In this document: positions 32,157-43,030 of the stretch, in pieces
Numbering within the stretch: position 1 is the first letter of the stretch
How the letters are laid out: each line of letters opens with the position of its first letter
Origin: Azotobacter chroococcum
GTDB taxonomy: Bacteria > Pseudomonadota > Gammaproteobacteria > Pseudomonadales > Pseudomonadaceae
Direction: 5' to 3'
NCBI RefSeq assembly: GCF_004339665.1
Contig: NZ_SMMU01000001.1
Location: 62,001-126,000, forward strand
DNA length: 64,000 bases
The notes under the pieces: model-generated
The model's input: only the letters and a program-made list of their open reading frames with translations
Told to the model about the DNA's origin: nothing
The model's database searches: none
Translations under genes and position numbers: made by a program

Positions 32157-33437
32157 ATGGCTGACAACAAAGCGCAGTTGCACATCGGGGACAAAACCGT
32201 TGAACTGCCCGTCTTGACCGGCACCGTCGGTCCCGATGTGATTGATGTACGGGGACTGACCTCAACGGGCCGTTTCACCTTCGATCCTGGCTTTATGTCT
32301 ACCGCCTCCTGCGAATCGAAGATTACCTATATCGACGGTGACAATGGCATCCTGCTGCACCGCGGTTATCCGATCGAGCAACTCGCAGAAAAATCCGATT
32401 ATCTGGAAACTTGTTATCTGCTGCTGAACGGCGAACTGCCGAACGCCGATCAGAAAGCGAAGTTCGTCAGCAATATCAAGAACCACACCATGGTTCATGA
32501 ACAACTGAAGAACTTCTTCAACGGTTTCCGTCGTGATGCTCACCCGATGGCCGTCATGTGCGGTGTCGTCGGCGCCCTCTCCGCCTTCTATCACGACTCG
32601 CTCGACATCAACGATCCGCAGCATCGTGAAATCTCCGCCATTCGCCTGGTCGCCAAGATGCCGACCCTGGCTGCCATGGTCTACAAGTATTCCCTCGGCC
32701 AGCCGATGATGTATCCGCGTAACGATCTGGACTACGCGGAAAACTTCCTGCACATGATGTTCAACACTCCGTGTGAAGTGAAGCCGATCAGCCCGGTAGT
32801 CGCCAAGGCCATGGATCGCATCTTCGTCCTCCATGCGGACCACGAGCAGAACGCCTCCACCTCCACCGTGCGTCTGGCCGGCTCCTCCGGTGCCAACCCG
32901 TTCGCCTGTATCGCTGCCGGCATCGCGGCCCTGTGGGGTCCGGCACACGGCGGCGCCAACGAAGCCGTGCTGACCATGCTCGACGAGATCGGCGATGTTT
33001 CCAACATCGAGAAGTTCGTGGCCAAGGCCAAGGACAAGAACGATCCCTTCAAACTGATGGGCTTCGGCCATCGCGTCTACAAGAACTTCGACCCGCGCGC
33101 CAAGGTCATGAAGCAGACCTGCGACGAAGTGCTGTCCGAACTGGGCATCAACGATCCCCAGCTGGAACTGGCCATGAAGCTGGAAGAAATTGCGCGCAAC
33201 GATCCTTATTTCAAGGAGCGCAATCTCTACCCGAACGTCGACTTCTACTCCGGCATCATCCTCAAGGCTATCGGCATTCCGACCAGCATGTTTACCGTGA
33301 TCTTTGCCCTGGCACGTACCGTCGGCTGGATCTCCCACTGGAAGGAAATGCTCTCCGGTCCGTACAAGATTGGCCGTCCGCGCCAGCTGTACACCGGCTA
33401 CGAGAAGCGCGATTTCGTCTCGGTGGAAAAGCGCTAA
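32157..33437 (+). CDS. gltA: Citrate synthase, type II
   Basis: GltA of 426 residues condenses oxaloacetate and acetyl-CoA, the entry step of the TCA cycle. A strong AAGGAGG lies just before the ATG at 32157; the longer in-frame extension to 32040 crosses the promoter and is rejected. It begins [19 protein letters not shown]. The catalytic residues are in [11 protein letters not shown] (His), [17 protein letters not shown] (His and substrate Arg) and NVDFYSGI (Asp). The N-terminal beta domain marks it as the hexameric, NADH-sensitive gammaproteobacterial type. It is divergent from the sdh-suc operon. Confidence 0.99.
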   Translation: MADNKAQLHIGDKTVELPVLTGTVGPDVIDVRGLTSTGRFTFDPGFMSTASCESKITYIDGDNGILLHRGYPIEQLAEKSDYLETCYLLLNGELPNADQKAKFVSNIKNHTMVHEQLKNFFNGFRRDAHPMAVMCGVVGALSAFYHDSLDINDPQHREISAIRLVAKMPTLAAMVYKYSLGQPMMYPRNDLDYAENFLHMMFNTPCEVKPISPVVAKAMDRIFVLHADHEQNASTSTVRLAGSSGANPFACIAAGIAALWGPAHGGANEAVLTMLDEIGDVSNIEKFVAKAKDKNDPFKLMGFGHRVYKNFDPRAKVMKQTCDEVLSELGINDPQLELAMKLEEIARNDPYFKERNLYPNVDFYSGIILKAIGIPTSMFTVIFALARTVGWISHWKEMLSGPYKIGRPRQLYTGYEKRDFVSVEKR

Positions 33438-33455
33438 GCGCTTTCCCGCGGAGGG

Positions 33456-33485
33456 AAAAAGGCTGCGTTTACGCAGCCTTTTTTA
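33456..33485 (+). terminator. Intrinsic terminator of gltA
   Basis: A perfect 12-bp stem (33456-33467 with 33472-33483) with the loop TTTA continues into a T-rich tract, about 20 bp after the gltA stop. It is a classical rho-independent terminator. The A-rich left arm also makes it usable from the other side for the convergent YkgJ-type gene. Confidence 0.9.
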
Positions 33486-33540
33486 TTTGTCGCCGAAGCT
33501 GTTGATCAGGCATCGAGCGCCAGCATCGCCCAGACCTGCA

Positions 33541-33792
33541 TCAGCCCGTCTCCCCTTCCAGCCACTCGATCAACTGTAATGCCTCCTCCCGGCTGCTGCC
33601 GCAGACAGCCGCATCCGCCCCGAAGGCAGAACACACCGCCGGCCGCTCGGGCTTGTCGAACAAGGCGCACAGATTGTCCACGGAAAGATGCAGGCAACGC
33701 TCGCCCGCCGGCTTGCCAAGCGGCATGCCCGGGAGCGGCGAACTGATGGAGGGGGCAATGCAGCAGGCACCACAGCCCGCGCGACATTTCAT
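33541..33792 (-). CDS. YkgJ family zinc/iron-chelating domain protein
   Basis: A small 83-residue protein of the CxxxCxxCC (YkgJ/YcgN) family. It starts MKCRAGCGACCIAPSISSP and keeps the metal-binding cysteines (Cys-x3-Cys-x2-Cys-Cys) plus later ones in ERCLHL, NLCALF and PAVCSAF. The PGMPLGKPAGERC block is conserved among pseudomonads. The start at 33792 is preferred to a Met eight codons upstream because it gives the usual N-terminus. The role is unknown; metal binding is inferred from the cysteines. It converges on gltA. Confidence 0.85.
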   Translation of the reverse strand: MKCRAGCGACCIAPSISSPLPGMPLGKPAGERCLHLSVDNLCALFDKPERPAVCSAFGADAAVCGSSREEALQLIEWLEGETG

Positions 33793-34192
33793 GATCGAAC
33801 CTCGCAATGCGATCAACGTCCTGGGAAAGTCGAGTATCCTACCGCCGGACCTGACGAATCGCTAAGCCCATCCCAGCAGATATCCTCTCCCGCTTCTTGA
33901 CCATTCGCCCGCTCGCTCCTGTTCCGGAGTTCCGTCTCATGTCAGTCTGACTGCAAACTGCGCTGCTGCTCAGTCTTTCGAACATCTTCATGACTTTTGC
34001 CTGGTACGGCCATCTGCGTACCCTGAACAGCAAGCCCTGGGTCAACCTTCGCAGCTGACCGACCCTGCAACCATGCGGCTCGTTGCCGGCGTCCCCAGCC
34101 GTTGGCCCGGTACGGGTTCGGGAAGAGGTTACACTGAACCACTACAGCCGCCAGCAAGGCAGGCGCCCCCGCACGGAGCTCAGGAGTTGCCC
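33793..34192. other. Intergenic stretch without a supported gene
   Basis: About 400 bp lie between two divergently read small genes and contain only short, overlapping open frames with no recognisable domain. Promoters for both neighbours are expected here, but I see no clear consensus pair or hairpin. Confidence 0.4.
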
Positions 34193-34750
34193 ATGGACAA
34201 GTGGTTGGTGATCGATCTGGAAGCCACGACAGACGAGGGAGGCTGGCCGGTGAAAGACATGGAAATCGTCGAAATCGGTGCCAGTCTGGTGGACAGAGAG
34301 GGCCATGAACTGGATCACTTCAAGCGCTTCGTGCGCCCGTTGCGCCGCCCCTGCCTGACCGCCTTCTGCCGCGAACTCACGCACATCGCCCAGTCCGACA
34401 TCGACACCGCCGCCCCGTTGTCCATGGTCTGGAAGCAGTTCGAGCATTGGCTCGCCCCCCACCGCCCACGCCTGGCAGGCTGGACCAGCTGGGGCGACTA
34501 CGACCGCCGACAACTGGAGCAGGAATGGCGCCGCCATGGCCTGGCCAGCAGCCTGGCGACAGCGCCTCATATCAATCTGAAACAGCGTTTCGCCGATACT
34601 CGCCAGCTGAAGCGTGCGGTCGGCCTGAAGGCCGCCCTGCAGCTTGCCGGCATGAGCTTTCAGGGTCAGCAGCACCGGGCCCTGGAAGATGCCCGCAACA
34701 CGGCCCGCCTGCTGCCACTGGCAGCCCTGCCCAACGCGCAAAGCGGATGA
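34193..34750 (+). CDS. DEDDh-family 3'-5' exonuclease (RNase T/ERI-1-like)
   Basis: A 185-residue exonuclease-domain protein. The Exo I motif is [14 protein letters not shown] (Asp and Glu near residues 7-9), the Exo II Asp is in [15 protein letters not shown] near residue 100, and the Exo III motif is [14 protein letters not shown] (His-x4-Asp). The spacing and the [18 protein letters not shown] block match the KapD/ERI-1-like branch rather than DnaQ or Orn. The start at 34193 ([12 protein letters not shown]) puts the first motif at the N-terminus as in relatives. Substrate is unknown, probably RNA or short DNA ends. The ppnP gene follows after 62 bp. Confidence 0.88.
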   Translation: MDKWLVIDLEATTDEGGWPVKDMEIVEIGASLVDREGHELDHFKRFVRPLRRPCLTAFCRELTHIAQSDIDTAAPLSMVWKQFEHWLAPHRPRLAGWTSWGDYDRRQLEQEWRRHGLASSLATAPHINLKQRFADTRQLKRAVGLKAALQLAGMSFQGQQHRALEDARNTARLLPLAALPNAQSG

Positions 34751-34812
34751 CGCGGCAAAACGCCTTATGCATACTTGCGGGCCTTTTCTCACCCTTTCCT
34801 GAGGATTCAAGC

Positions 34813-35094
34813 ATGTTCAAGGTCAACGAGTACTTCGACGGCACCGTCAAATCCATCGCTTTCAGCATGAGCCAAGGCCCGGCCACCATCGGCGTGATGG
34901 CAGCAGGCGAATACGAATTCGGCACCAGCCAGCTGGAGATCATGCACGTGATCGCCGGCGCCCTGACCGTCAAGCTGCCGGGCAGCGAGCAATGGGAAAC
35001 CTTCCCGGCCGGCAGCCAGTTCACCGTCCCGGCCAACAGCAAGTTCCAGCTGAAGGTCGCCACAGATACTGCCTATCTCTGCGAATACCGCTGA
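34813..35094 (+). CDS. ppnP: Pyrimidine/purine nucleoside phosphorylase (DUF1255 cupin)
   Basis: A 93-residue single-domain cupin of the PpnP (YaiE) family, which phosphorolyses purine and pyrimidine nucleosides. The opening [17 protein letters not shown] and the motifs [32 protein letters not shown] and [13 protein letters not shown] are typical. A GAGG ribosome-binding motif precedes the ATG at 34813. The longer in-frame extension upstream overlaps the exonuclease gene in another frame and is rejected. Confidence 0.93.
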   Translation: MFKVNEYFDGTVKSIAFSMSQGPATIGVMAAGEYEFGTSQLEIMHVIAGALTVKLPGSEQWETFPAGSQFTVPANSKFQLKVATDTAYLCEYR

Positions 35095-35296
35095 CCGAAA
35101 CGGCCCCTGGAGCACCGGCCGGAACTCCAGGGGACGAACGAGCCGCAGCAGCAACTCACCCTGCCCCGGCACAGCCTCATGATCCTTTCCCCCGAGCCAG
35201 CCACTACGCGCAGCAGGCAGGTTCGCCGCCCCTCGCACCATGTCAGCCGGCTAAACTGCAGAGTGCAGCTCATCAACGGATGGGAGACCGAGCACC

Positions 35297-35500
35297 ATGA
35301 GCCCGCACCAGCACAGCCCCCAGCGTCATTCCACCCGACCGCGCTCCCGCCAGCCCAGCGGCGGCGCCCTCATCGACGAGCAGGGTCGGGAAATCCCCAT
35401 CACCGAAGGCATGATCCAGAAGGCCTGCCGCCTTCTGGACAGGAACTGGGTAGCGGCTCCGCGCCAACCTCCTACAGCCTCCCGCGAGCCGGATGACTGA
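35297..35500 (+). CDS. Small conserved hypothetical protein (67 aa)
   Basis: A short protein with a disordered, basic N-terminal third and a compact C-terminal part (GGALIDEQGREIPITEGMIQ, then ACRLLDRNWV). The IDEQGREIPIT block resembles small Pseudomonas proteins of unknown function, possibly the PA1571-like family; this is recalled, not checked. GGAG lies 11 bases before the ATG. The stop is 4 bp from the convergent pdxB stop. Function unknown. Confidence 0.6.
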   Translation: MSPHQHSPQRHSTRPRSRQPSGGALIDEQGREIPITEGMIQKACRLLDRNWVAAPRQPPTASREPDD

Positions 35501-35503
35501 CGC

Positions 35504-36646
35504 CTAGACCGGCAAGGCCCCCAGCGCCCGCACCAGTTGCCGCAACAGCGGGGCCTCGCCGCTCAGCCGCACGCGCAACCCATCGATTTCCCGGCGCGGC
35601 GGATAGTGCTTGCGCAGGGCATCGAAGGCGCTGCATCGGGCCAGCTCGTCACCACCCAGGCTGCGCCGGAAATCGGCGTCGTCGTGGCGTGGGTCGTACA
35701 CGGCCCGGCAAAGCATCGCCAGCGCCCACGCCGGATCGGCGCCGCTATCCAGCCCCAGCTCGTAGAGCCAGGGCGGCGGCAGCAGCTCGTCCAGCTGCAC
35801 ACTCGGCGGCACGCCCAGATGTTCGCAGAAGGCCCGGTAGACCTGTGCCGTGCCGCGCAGCTTGCCGTCCAGGCTGTAACCGGCGATGTGCGGCGTGGCG
35901 ATGTGGCAAAGCCCGGCCAGCGCGACATCCACCTGTGGCTCTCCTTCCCAGACATCCAGCACCGCCTGCAGATCGCTGCGGGCCGCGAGCACCTCGCGCA
36001 GCGCCCGGTTGTCGACCACCGCGCCGCGACTGGCGTTGATCAGCCAGCTGCCCGGCCGCAGCTGCGCCAGCTGCTCGCGGCCAAGCAGGTGCCAGGTCGG
36101 ATGCGCCCCCTCGCGGGTCAGCGGTGTGTGCAGGCTCAGCACATCGCACTCGCGCAGGACGGTGGGCAGATCGACGAAGTCGCCCTCCTCGACCGCCTGG
36201 CGCAGCGGGTCGCACACCAGCACGCGCCAGCCCAGCCCGCGCAGCACCTCGACCAGCCGTCCGCCGACCTGGCCAGCACCGATCACCCCATAGCAGCGGG
36301 AGGCCAGATCGACGCCCTGCCGCTCGGCCAGACTGAACAGACTGCCCAGCACGTAATCGACCACGCCGCGGGCATTGCAACCCGGCGCACTGGCCCAGGC
36401 AATCCCGCGCTGGCGTAGATAATCGAGATCCAGATGGTCCGTGCCGATGGTGCAGGTGCCGACGAAACGCACCCCTCTGCCCTCCAGCAGGCCGGCATCG
36501 ACCCGGGTGACCGAGCGCACCAGCAGCACCTCGGCATCGGCCAGCGCCGCGCGCTCGATGGCGCGCCCGGGCAACTGGCGGATCTCGCCGAAGGCGGAAA
36601 AGAAGGCATCGATCAGGGGAATGTTTTCGTCGGCGAGGATTCGCAT
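35504..36646 (-). CDS. pdxB: Erythronate-4-phosphate dehydrogenase
   Basis: PdxB of 380 residues catalyses the second step of deoxyxylulose-phosphate-dependent pyridoxal phosphate synthesis. It is a D-2-hydroxyacid dehydrogenase: the N-terminus [16 protein letters not shown] is diagnostic, the NAD-binding motif is [16 protein letters not shown] near residue 120, and the catalytic Arg, Glu and His lie in [21 protein letters not shown] and [14 protein letters not shown]. The C-terminal DUF3410 dimerisation domain (from about residue 290) is specific to PdxB. It is divergent from the MATE gene. Confidence 0.97.
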   Translation of the reverse strand: MRILADENIPLIDAFFSAFGEIRQLPGRAIERAALADAEVLLVRSVTRVDAGLLEGRGVRFVGTCTIGTDHLDLDYLRQRGIAWASAPGCNARGVVDYVLGSLFSLAERQGVDLASRCYGVIGAGQVGGRLVEVLRGLGWRVLVCDPLRQAVEEGDFVDLPTVLRECDVLSLHTPLTREGAHPTWHLLGREQLAQLRPGSWLINASRGAVVDNRALREVLAARSDLQAVLDVWEGEPQVDVALAGLCHIATPHIAGYSLDGKLRGTAQVYRAFCEHLGVPPSVQLDELLPPPWLYELGLDSGADPAWALAMLCRAVYDPRHDDADFRRSLGGDELARCSAFDALRKHYPPRREIDGLRVRLSGEAPLLRQLVRALGALPV

Positions 36647-36770
36647 GGCAGGCTCCTTTCAAGGAGACTCATTCTATGGCAAAGGGCGACTGGCCGCGGG
36701 GCATCGCGCATTTCCCGCAATCCCTTCAGGGCGTAGACTAGCCGCCCTCCCCCACCAGCGAATACCGGAC

Positions 36771-38150
36771 ATGCCACGCGAACCGCGCCTGCAGCGGCTG
36801 CGCCGCGAACTGCGCGCCCTCGCCAGCCTCGCCCTGCCGATCATCGTCGCGCAGCTGGCGCACATCGCCATGGGCTTCGTCGACACCCTGATGGCCGGCC
36901 GGGTCGGGCCTGCCGACCTCGCCGCGGTCGCCCTCGGCAACTCGCTCTGGGTACCCACCTACCTGCTGACCACCGGCATCCTGCTGGCCACCACGCCCAA
37001 GGTCGCCCACCTTCACGGTGCCGGCCGGCAGCCGGAAACCGGCCCGCTGGTCCGCCAGGCGCTCTGGCTGGCCCTGGCCGTCGGCAGCGCTGCCGCCCTC
37101 CTGCTCTGGAATGCTGAACCCGTACTGCACCTGATGCAGGTCGAACCCGCCCTGATCGGGCCGACCATGGGCTACCTGCGCGCAGTCGCCTGCGGCATCC
37201 CGGCCGTGGCGCTGTACCACGTGCTGCGCTGCTTCAGCGACGGCCTGGGCCATACCCGGCCGAGCATGCTGATCGGCATCGCCGGCCTGCTGCTGAACAT
37301 CCCCGCCAACTACATCTTCATCCACGGCAAGTTCGGCCTGCCGGCCATGGGCGGGGTCGGCTGCGGCTGGGCGACCGCCTTGGTGATGATCTTCATGCTG
37401 CTGGCCATGCTCTTCTGGACCCGGCGAGCGCCGTGCTACCAGCCGAGCCGGCTGTTCGGCCGCTTCGACCGACCGCACTGGCCGGTCATCCGCCGCCTGC
37501 TGGGGATCGGGCTGCCGATCGGCGTGGCAGTGTTTGCCGAGGCGAGCATCTTCTCGGTGATCGCCCTGCTGATCGGCGGCCTGGGCGCCAAGGTGGTCGC
37601 CGGGCACCAGATCGCCCTGAACTTCTCCGGCCTGGTGTTCATGATCCCCTACTCCCTGGGCATGGCGGTCAGCGTCCGCGTCGGCCATGCCCTGGGCCGT
37701 GGCAGCCCCCGCGACGCCCGCTTCGGCGTCGGCGCCGGAATGGCCAGCGCGCTGGGCTTCGCCGCCCTGGCGGCCGGCGCCATGCTGCTGCTGCGCGAGC
37801 AGATTCCGCACATCTACAGCCGCGACCCGGCGGTGATCGCCATTGCCGGCGGCCTGCTCCTCTATTCCGCGCTCTTCCAGTTCTCCGACGCCATCCAGGT
37901 GACCGCCGCCGGCGCCCTGCGCGGCTACCAGGACACCCGCGCGATCATGCTGATCACCCTGTTCGCCTACTGGGGCATCGGCCTGCCGATCGGCTATTGC
38001 CTCGGCCTGACCGGCTGGCTCGGCGACCCCAGCGGCCCGCGCGGACTCTGGCAGGGCATGGTGATCGGCCTGAGTTGCGCCGCCCTCCTGCTCGGCGCCC
38101 GCCTGGCCCGCAGCGCACGACGGCACATCCATGCGTCCGGTGCGGCTTGA
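36771..38150 (+). CDS. norM: MATE family multidrug efflux transporter
   Basis: A 459-residue cation-coupled efflux protein with twelve predicted helices in two six-helix halves. It begins MPREPRLQRLRRELRALASL, and the first helix IVAQLAHIAMGFVDTLMAGR contains the conserved family motif. The second half has a matching helix around IGVAVFAEASIFSVIALLIG. Related proteins are NorM and PmpM, which export fluoroquinolones, dyes or quaternary compounds; the substrate here is not determined. The start at 36771 avoids a frame running back through pdxB. The symbol is by family only. Confidence 0.9.
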   Translation: MPREPRLQRLRRELRALASLALPIIVAQLAHIAMGFVDTLMAGRVGPADLAAVALGNSLWVPTYLLTTGILLATTPKVAHLHGAGRQPETGPLVRQALWLALAVGSAAALLLWNAEPVLHLMQVEPALIGPTMGYLRAVACGIPAVALYHVLRCFSDGLGHTRPSMLIGIAGLLLNIPANYIFIHGKFGLPAMGGVGCGWATALVMIFMLLAMLFWTRRAPCYQPSRLFGRFDRPHWPVIRRLLGIGLPIGVAVFAEASIFSVIALLIGGLGAKVVAGHQIALNFSGLVFMIPYSLGMAVSVRVGHALGRGSPRDARFGVGAGMASALGFAALAAGAMLLLREQIPHIYSRDPAVIAIAGGLLLYSALFQFSDAIQVTAAGALRGYQDTRAIMLITLFAYWGIGLPIGYCLGLTGWLGDPSGPRGLWQGMVIGLSCAALLLGARLARSARRHIHASGAA

Positions 38151-38568
38151 GCCTTTTCCGACGGACTGCCTTCCCGTCCGGAAATTTCCCGTGAACCAGC
38201 CCCTCGCACCATCAGGCGCAGCTTCCGCCCATCCAATGAGCAGTCATCGATGTCGCTCGAACGGCGCTTCGCTTTCCGAGGAGTTCCCCATAGCCGAACC
38301 TGGAACACAAGCGAAGCACTTATTGTTGTCGGCCAGACGAGAGTGAAGCCACTTCCACCGATGAAACCGTAGCCAACTTGATAGTTGCAGAAAAGTTCAT
38401 TCGAACTGACCAAACGACATCAGAATAATGCTGGAATTTCTGCCTTTCCCACCGGCATCGACCACTTATCGGCCGGCAGCTAGCCAAGAAAGCCCTCCAA
38501 AAAACCTGAACTACACTTTGCAACTTCTGACTGGATATGCTGCTGTGGTTCAGCAAGGCACTATTAAG

Positions 38569-38596
38569 TTGACACTAAACAACAAACAGGAATAAC
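38569..38596 (+). promoter_or_regulatory. Candidate sigma-70 promoter of the polysaccharide operon
   Basis: A perfect -35 hexamer TTGACA at 38569-38574 is followed after 16 bp by AATAAC at 38591-38596 (4 of 6 matches to -10). It stands about 200 bp before the ops element, in an AT-rich stretch. The -10 is weak, so this is tentative. Confidence 0.35.
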
Positions 38597-38796
38597 CATA
38601 GTAAAATTATAAATATAAAAGTAATCCACGAAGTACCCTGCTGTTGTTCGCACGGTGGATTAAGTGCCGAGCAAGAGTTCCGGCGATGACCATGATCGAA
38701 GTACCGAACGCAGGCCTGAACGAGGCGGTGCACCGCTGTCCGCACGTCCCGAAATGGCCCTGTACTCGTCTTCAGGAGGCCGACGCCAAATCCTGG

Positions 38797-38807
38797 GGCG
38801 GTAGCGT
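38797..38807 (+). promoter_or_regulatory. ops element (RfaH recruitment site, JUMPstart core)
   Basis: The sequence GGCGGTAGCGT matches the operon polarity suppressor core at every position. It is preceded by TCCTGG, resembling the purine-rich flank of the JUMPstart element. In enterics the non-template strand of ops pauses RNA polymerase and recruits the NusG paralogue RfaH, which prevents termination through long polysaccharide operons. The site lies in the untranslated leader about 185 bp before the first gene of the locus and in the correct orientation. Confidence 0.8.
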
Positions 38808-38990
38808 ACCCGAAGAAGAGGACGAATCGACCGTAGACATGCAAGAGCTTGCAACTCTTCGGCACACCTGCTTCAGGAAGTTCCAAAAGCTTCTTTGATG
38901 ACAAGCCCGCTCCGAATATTCAGGGCAGCGGCAAAACCTGTCCACGCTTAATTTCCATGCCCCAGCGCCACAACTTTGGAAGCCTATAAA

Positions 38991-39437
38991 GTGCTCGAAC
39001 GGATACTGATCGTCTGCATCGGCAATATATGCCGAAGTCCCTGCGCCCAAGCATTGATGAACGAGGCGCTTTCCCGCGACAAGCGGAACATGAAGATCGG
39101 CTCTGCCGGGCTGGCGGCGCAGGTCGGCCTGCCGATGGAGCCCACCACCCGCGCGGTACTCCTCGAACACCGGCATCGTCCTCCGCTACACAGGGCCTGC
39201 CAGCTGGAGCGCAGCATGCTGCAGCAGGCCGATCTGGTGCTGGCCATGGAGCGCCGCCATATCGACGGCATCTACCGGATCGCCCCCGAAGCACGCGGCA
39301 AGACCTTCCTGCTCGGCAAGTGGCAGGGCGAGCTGGAAATCCAGGACCCGTTCCGCCGGGAGCGCACGGCCTTCGAACAGGCCTATCGACAGATCCGCAC
39401 GGCCGTCGAGGCATGGACCGTGCGCCTGGGTCACTGA
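38991..39437 (+). CDS. wzb: Low-molecular-weight protein tyrosine phosphatase (Wzb type)
   Basis: A 148-residue phosphatase that removes phosphate from the C-terminal tyrosines of the Wzc kinase encoded next, a cycle needed for polymer assembly. The P-loop VCIGNICRSP with the Cys-x5-Arg signature is about residue 9. The catalytic Asp is in IQDPFRRE. A GTG start at 38991 with GGAAG upstream puts the P-loop at the usual distance; a TTG five codons earlier is possible. It is the first gene of the locus. Confidence 0.92.
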   Translation: MLERILIVCIGNICRSPCAQALMNEALSRDKRNMKIGSAGLAAQVGLPMEPTTRAVLLEHRHRPPLHRACQLERSMLQQADLVLAMERRHIDGIYRIAPEARGKTFLLGKWQGELEIQDPFRRERTAFEQAYRQIRTAVEAWTVRLGH

Positions 39438-39469
39438 CAGCCGGAGCGCCTCCTCCAGGGAAATCCATC

Positions 39470-41686
39470 ATGTACCCCACTTCCGCCCCCCATCAGCAGG
39501 AGCACGAGGATGCCGGCATCGACCTGCGCAAACTGCTCGGCGCCCTGCTCGACCACAAATGGCCGATCATCGGCGTGACCGCCCTGTTCTGCCTGGGCGG
39601 CGCGCTCTACGGCATGTTCGCCACGCCCATCTACCGCACCACGGCCCTGGTCCAGATCGAGAAGAAGAGCGGTACCGTCCCCGGGCTGGAGATGGGCGGC
39701 GACGTCAACGCCCAGACCTCCAGTGCCAGAACGGAAATCGAACTGCTGCGCTCGCGCAGCGTGATCGGCCAGGCGGTCGACAACCTGCATCTCGATGTAC
39801 GGGCCACTCCCCAGCGCTTTCCGCTGATCGGCGACTACCTCGCCCGCCGCCATCGTGGCCCGGGCCTGGCGGAGCCATTCCTCGGCCTGGAGGAATACGC
39901 CTGGGGCGGCGAGAAGATCGAAGTCCTCCGCTTCGAGGTCGACCCGCAGTGGGCGGGCAAGCGCCTGGTAGTGACGGCCGCGGACAACGGCGCCTTCAAC
40001 CTGCAGGACGGCGAGGGCAGACCACTGCTCCAGGGACGGGTCGGCGAAGCCATCGACCAGCAGGGCATCCGGCTGCAGATCCATGAACTGCAGGCGCGGC
40101 CGGGCACCCGCTTCACCCTGAGCAAGGGGAGCCGGCTGAGCACCATCCGCACCTACCGGGGGGCGCTGCAGCTCAGCGAAGTGGGCGGCGACACCGGTCT
40201 GATCACCGTGGCCATGAACCATCCCGACCCTCGGCATGCCAGCCGGGTGGTGGATGAAATCAGCCGCCTGTTCGTCCGCCAGAACGTCGAGCGCATGTCC
40301 GCCGAGGTCGATGGCAGCCTGGAGTTCCTGCGCACCCAGCTGCCGGAGGTGCGCCGCGACCTGGAAAAGGCCGAAGACGCGCTGAACGACTACCGCAAGC
40401 GCCACGGCTCCGTCGACATCGGCATGGAAACCGGCACCGTGCTCAACCAGGCCGTGGGCCTGGAAACCCGCCTCTCCGAGCTGAGGATGCAGCAGGCCGA
40501 GCTCGACCGCCGGTTCACCCGCGAGCATCCGGCCTACAAGACCCTGTTGATGCAGATCCACGGCCTGACCCAGCGCAGGAACGAGATCGCCAGGCGGATG
40601 CAGGGCCTGCCGGAAACCCAGCAGGAGCTCCTGCGCCTGTCGCGGGACGTCCAGGTCAGCACCGCGATCTACACCCAGCTGCTGAGCAGGACCCAGGAAC
40701 TCGACCTGGTCCGCGCCGCCACCATCGGCAACGTGCGCATCGTCGACCAGGCGGTCATCGAAGGCGGAACGGTCGCCCCCGACAAGACCTTCATCCTGGT
40801 GGTCGCCACGCTGGTCGGGGCGCTGCTGGCGATCGGCGTCGTGCTGCTGCGCAAGCTGCTCAACCCGGGTCTGGAGACCCCGGAGGCCATCGAGCAGCTG
40901 GGCCTGCCGGTCTACGCGGCGGTACCCTTCAGCGAACACCAGGCGCACTTCAAGCCCCGGCGCCGCCGGGCAGCCGGCAGTCCCGCCCAGGTCTCCCCGC
41001 TGCTCGCCCTCGGCCAGCCGCACGATCCGGCGGTGGAAGCCCTGCGCAGCCTGCGGACCAGCCTGCACTTCATCATGCTCGGCGCACAGGACAACCGCCT
41101 GGCCATCTCCGGCCCAGGCCCGCAGGCGGGCAAGAGCTTCGTCTGCGCCAACCTGGCCGCCGTCGTCGCCCAGACCGGCAAGCGCGTGCTGCTGGTCGAC
41201 GTGGACATGCGCAAGGGCCAGCTGCACAGACTGCTGGGCATGGAAGAGGCCGGCACGGGACTGTCCGACCTGCTGGACGGACGCTGCGACCTGGCCGACG
41301 CGATCCGCGCGACCCCGGTCGAAGGCCTGTTCCTGCTGTCGCGGGGACAGATTCCGCCGAATCCGTCCGAACTGCTGATGCATTCCAACTTCAGCGCCGT
41401 CCTCCAGCAGGCCAGCGCCAGCCACGATCTGGTCATCCTCGACACCCCGCCGCTGCTGGCCGTCACCGATGCCGCCATCGTCGGCCGGCAGGCGGCCACC
41501 ACCCTGATCGTGGCCCGCTTCGGCGTGAGCTCCGCCCGCGAGATCGAGCTGACCGTCAGGCGCTTCGCGCAGAACGGCATCGAGATCAAGGGCGCCATCT
41601 TCAACGGAATGGAAAAGCGCGCCGGCACCTACGGCTACGGCCACGCCGCCTACTACCACTACGAGTACAAGCCGGACAACGCCTGA
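39470..41686 (+). CDS. wzc: Polysaccharide co-polymerase and BY-kinase (Wzc type)
   Basis: A 738-residue inner-membrane protein that sets chain length and couples to export. TM1 spans residues 31-51, followed by the Wzz periplasmic domain with coiled-coil helices (about 280-400), then TM2 (TFILVVATLVGALLAIGVVLL) near residue 445. The cytoplasmic BY-kinase has Walker A GPGPQAGKSFVCANLA, Walker A' LLVDVDMRKG and Walker B DLVILDTPPLL. The tail contains about five tyrosines (YGYGHAAYYHYEYK), the autophosphorylation cluster. The start at 39470 is the first ATG giving a normal N-terminus; the longer frame overlaps the phosphatase gene. Confidence 0.95.
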   Translation: MYPTSAPHQQEHEDAGIDLRKLLGALLDHKWPIIGVTALFCLGGALYGMFATPIYRTTALVQIEKKSGTVPGLEMGGDVNAQTSSARTEIELLRSRSVIGQAVDNLHLDVRATPQRFPLIGDYLARRHRGPGLAEPFLGLEEYAWGGEKIEVLRFEVDPQWAGKRLVVTAADNGAFNLQDGEGRPLLQGRVGEAIDQQGIRLQIHELQARPGTRFTLSKGSRLSTIRTYRGALQLSEVGGDTGLITVAMNHPDPRHASRVVDEISRLFVRQNVERMSAEVDGSLEFLRTQLPEVRRDLEKAEDALNDYRKRHGSVDIGMETGTVLNQAVGLETRLSELRMQQAELDRRFTREHPAYKTLLMQIHGLTQRRNEIARRMQGLPETQQELLRLSRDVQVSTAIYTQLLSRTQELDLVRAATIGNVRIVDQAVIEGGTVAPDKTFILVVATLVGALLAIGVVLLRKLLNPGLETPEAIEQLGLPVYAAVPFSEHQAHFKPRRRRAAGSPAQVSPLLALGQPHDPAVEALRSLRTSLHFIMLGAQDNRLAISGPGPQAGKSFVCANLAAVVAQTGKRVLLVDVDMRKGQLHRLLGMEEAGTGLSDLLDGRCDLADAIRATPVEGLFLLSRGQIPPNPSELLMHSNFSAVLQQASASHDLVILDTPPLLAVTDAAIVGRQAATTLIVARFGVSSAREIELTVRRFAQNGIEIKGAIFNGMEKRAGTYGYGHAAYYHYEYKPDNA

Positions 41687-41752
41687 GCACAGCCCTCCGC
41701 TCGAGCCGCTGCCGGATCGAGCCCCTCCCAGCCGACCGCCACGGGCACCGCC

Positions 41753-43026
<1,274 letters not shown>

Positions 43027-43030
<4 letters not shown>

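Larger units (their letters stand above)
38151..38990 (+). other. Long untranslated region and leader of the polysaccharide operon
   Basis: About 840 bp without a convincing gene lie between the MATE gene and the first polysaccharide gene. Short frames on both strands lack domains and good starts. The stretch holds a candidate promoter near 38569, an AT-rich block around 38575-38640, and a perfect ops element at 38797. A weak hairpin follows the MATE stop (about 38156-38181). It reads as a regulatory leader. Confidence 0.6.

Noticed and set aside
38575-38904. 109-codon minus-strand and 84-codon plus-strand frames in the polysaccharide leader
   Set aside because: No domain, poor starts, and they overlap the ops element and the AT-rich leader; a protein role is less likely than a regulatory one.
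38151-38990. Insertion-sequence remnant before the polysaccharide locus
   Set aside because: No transposase motif, terminal inverted repeat or target duplication could be found.
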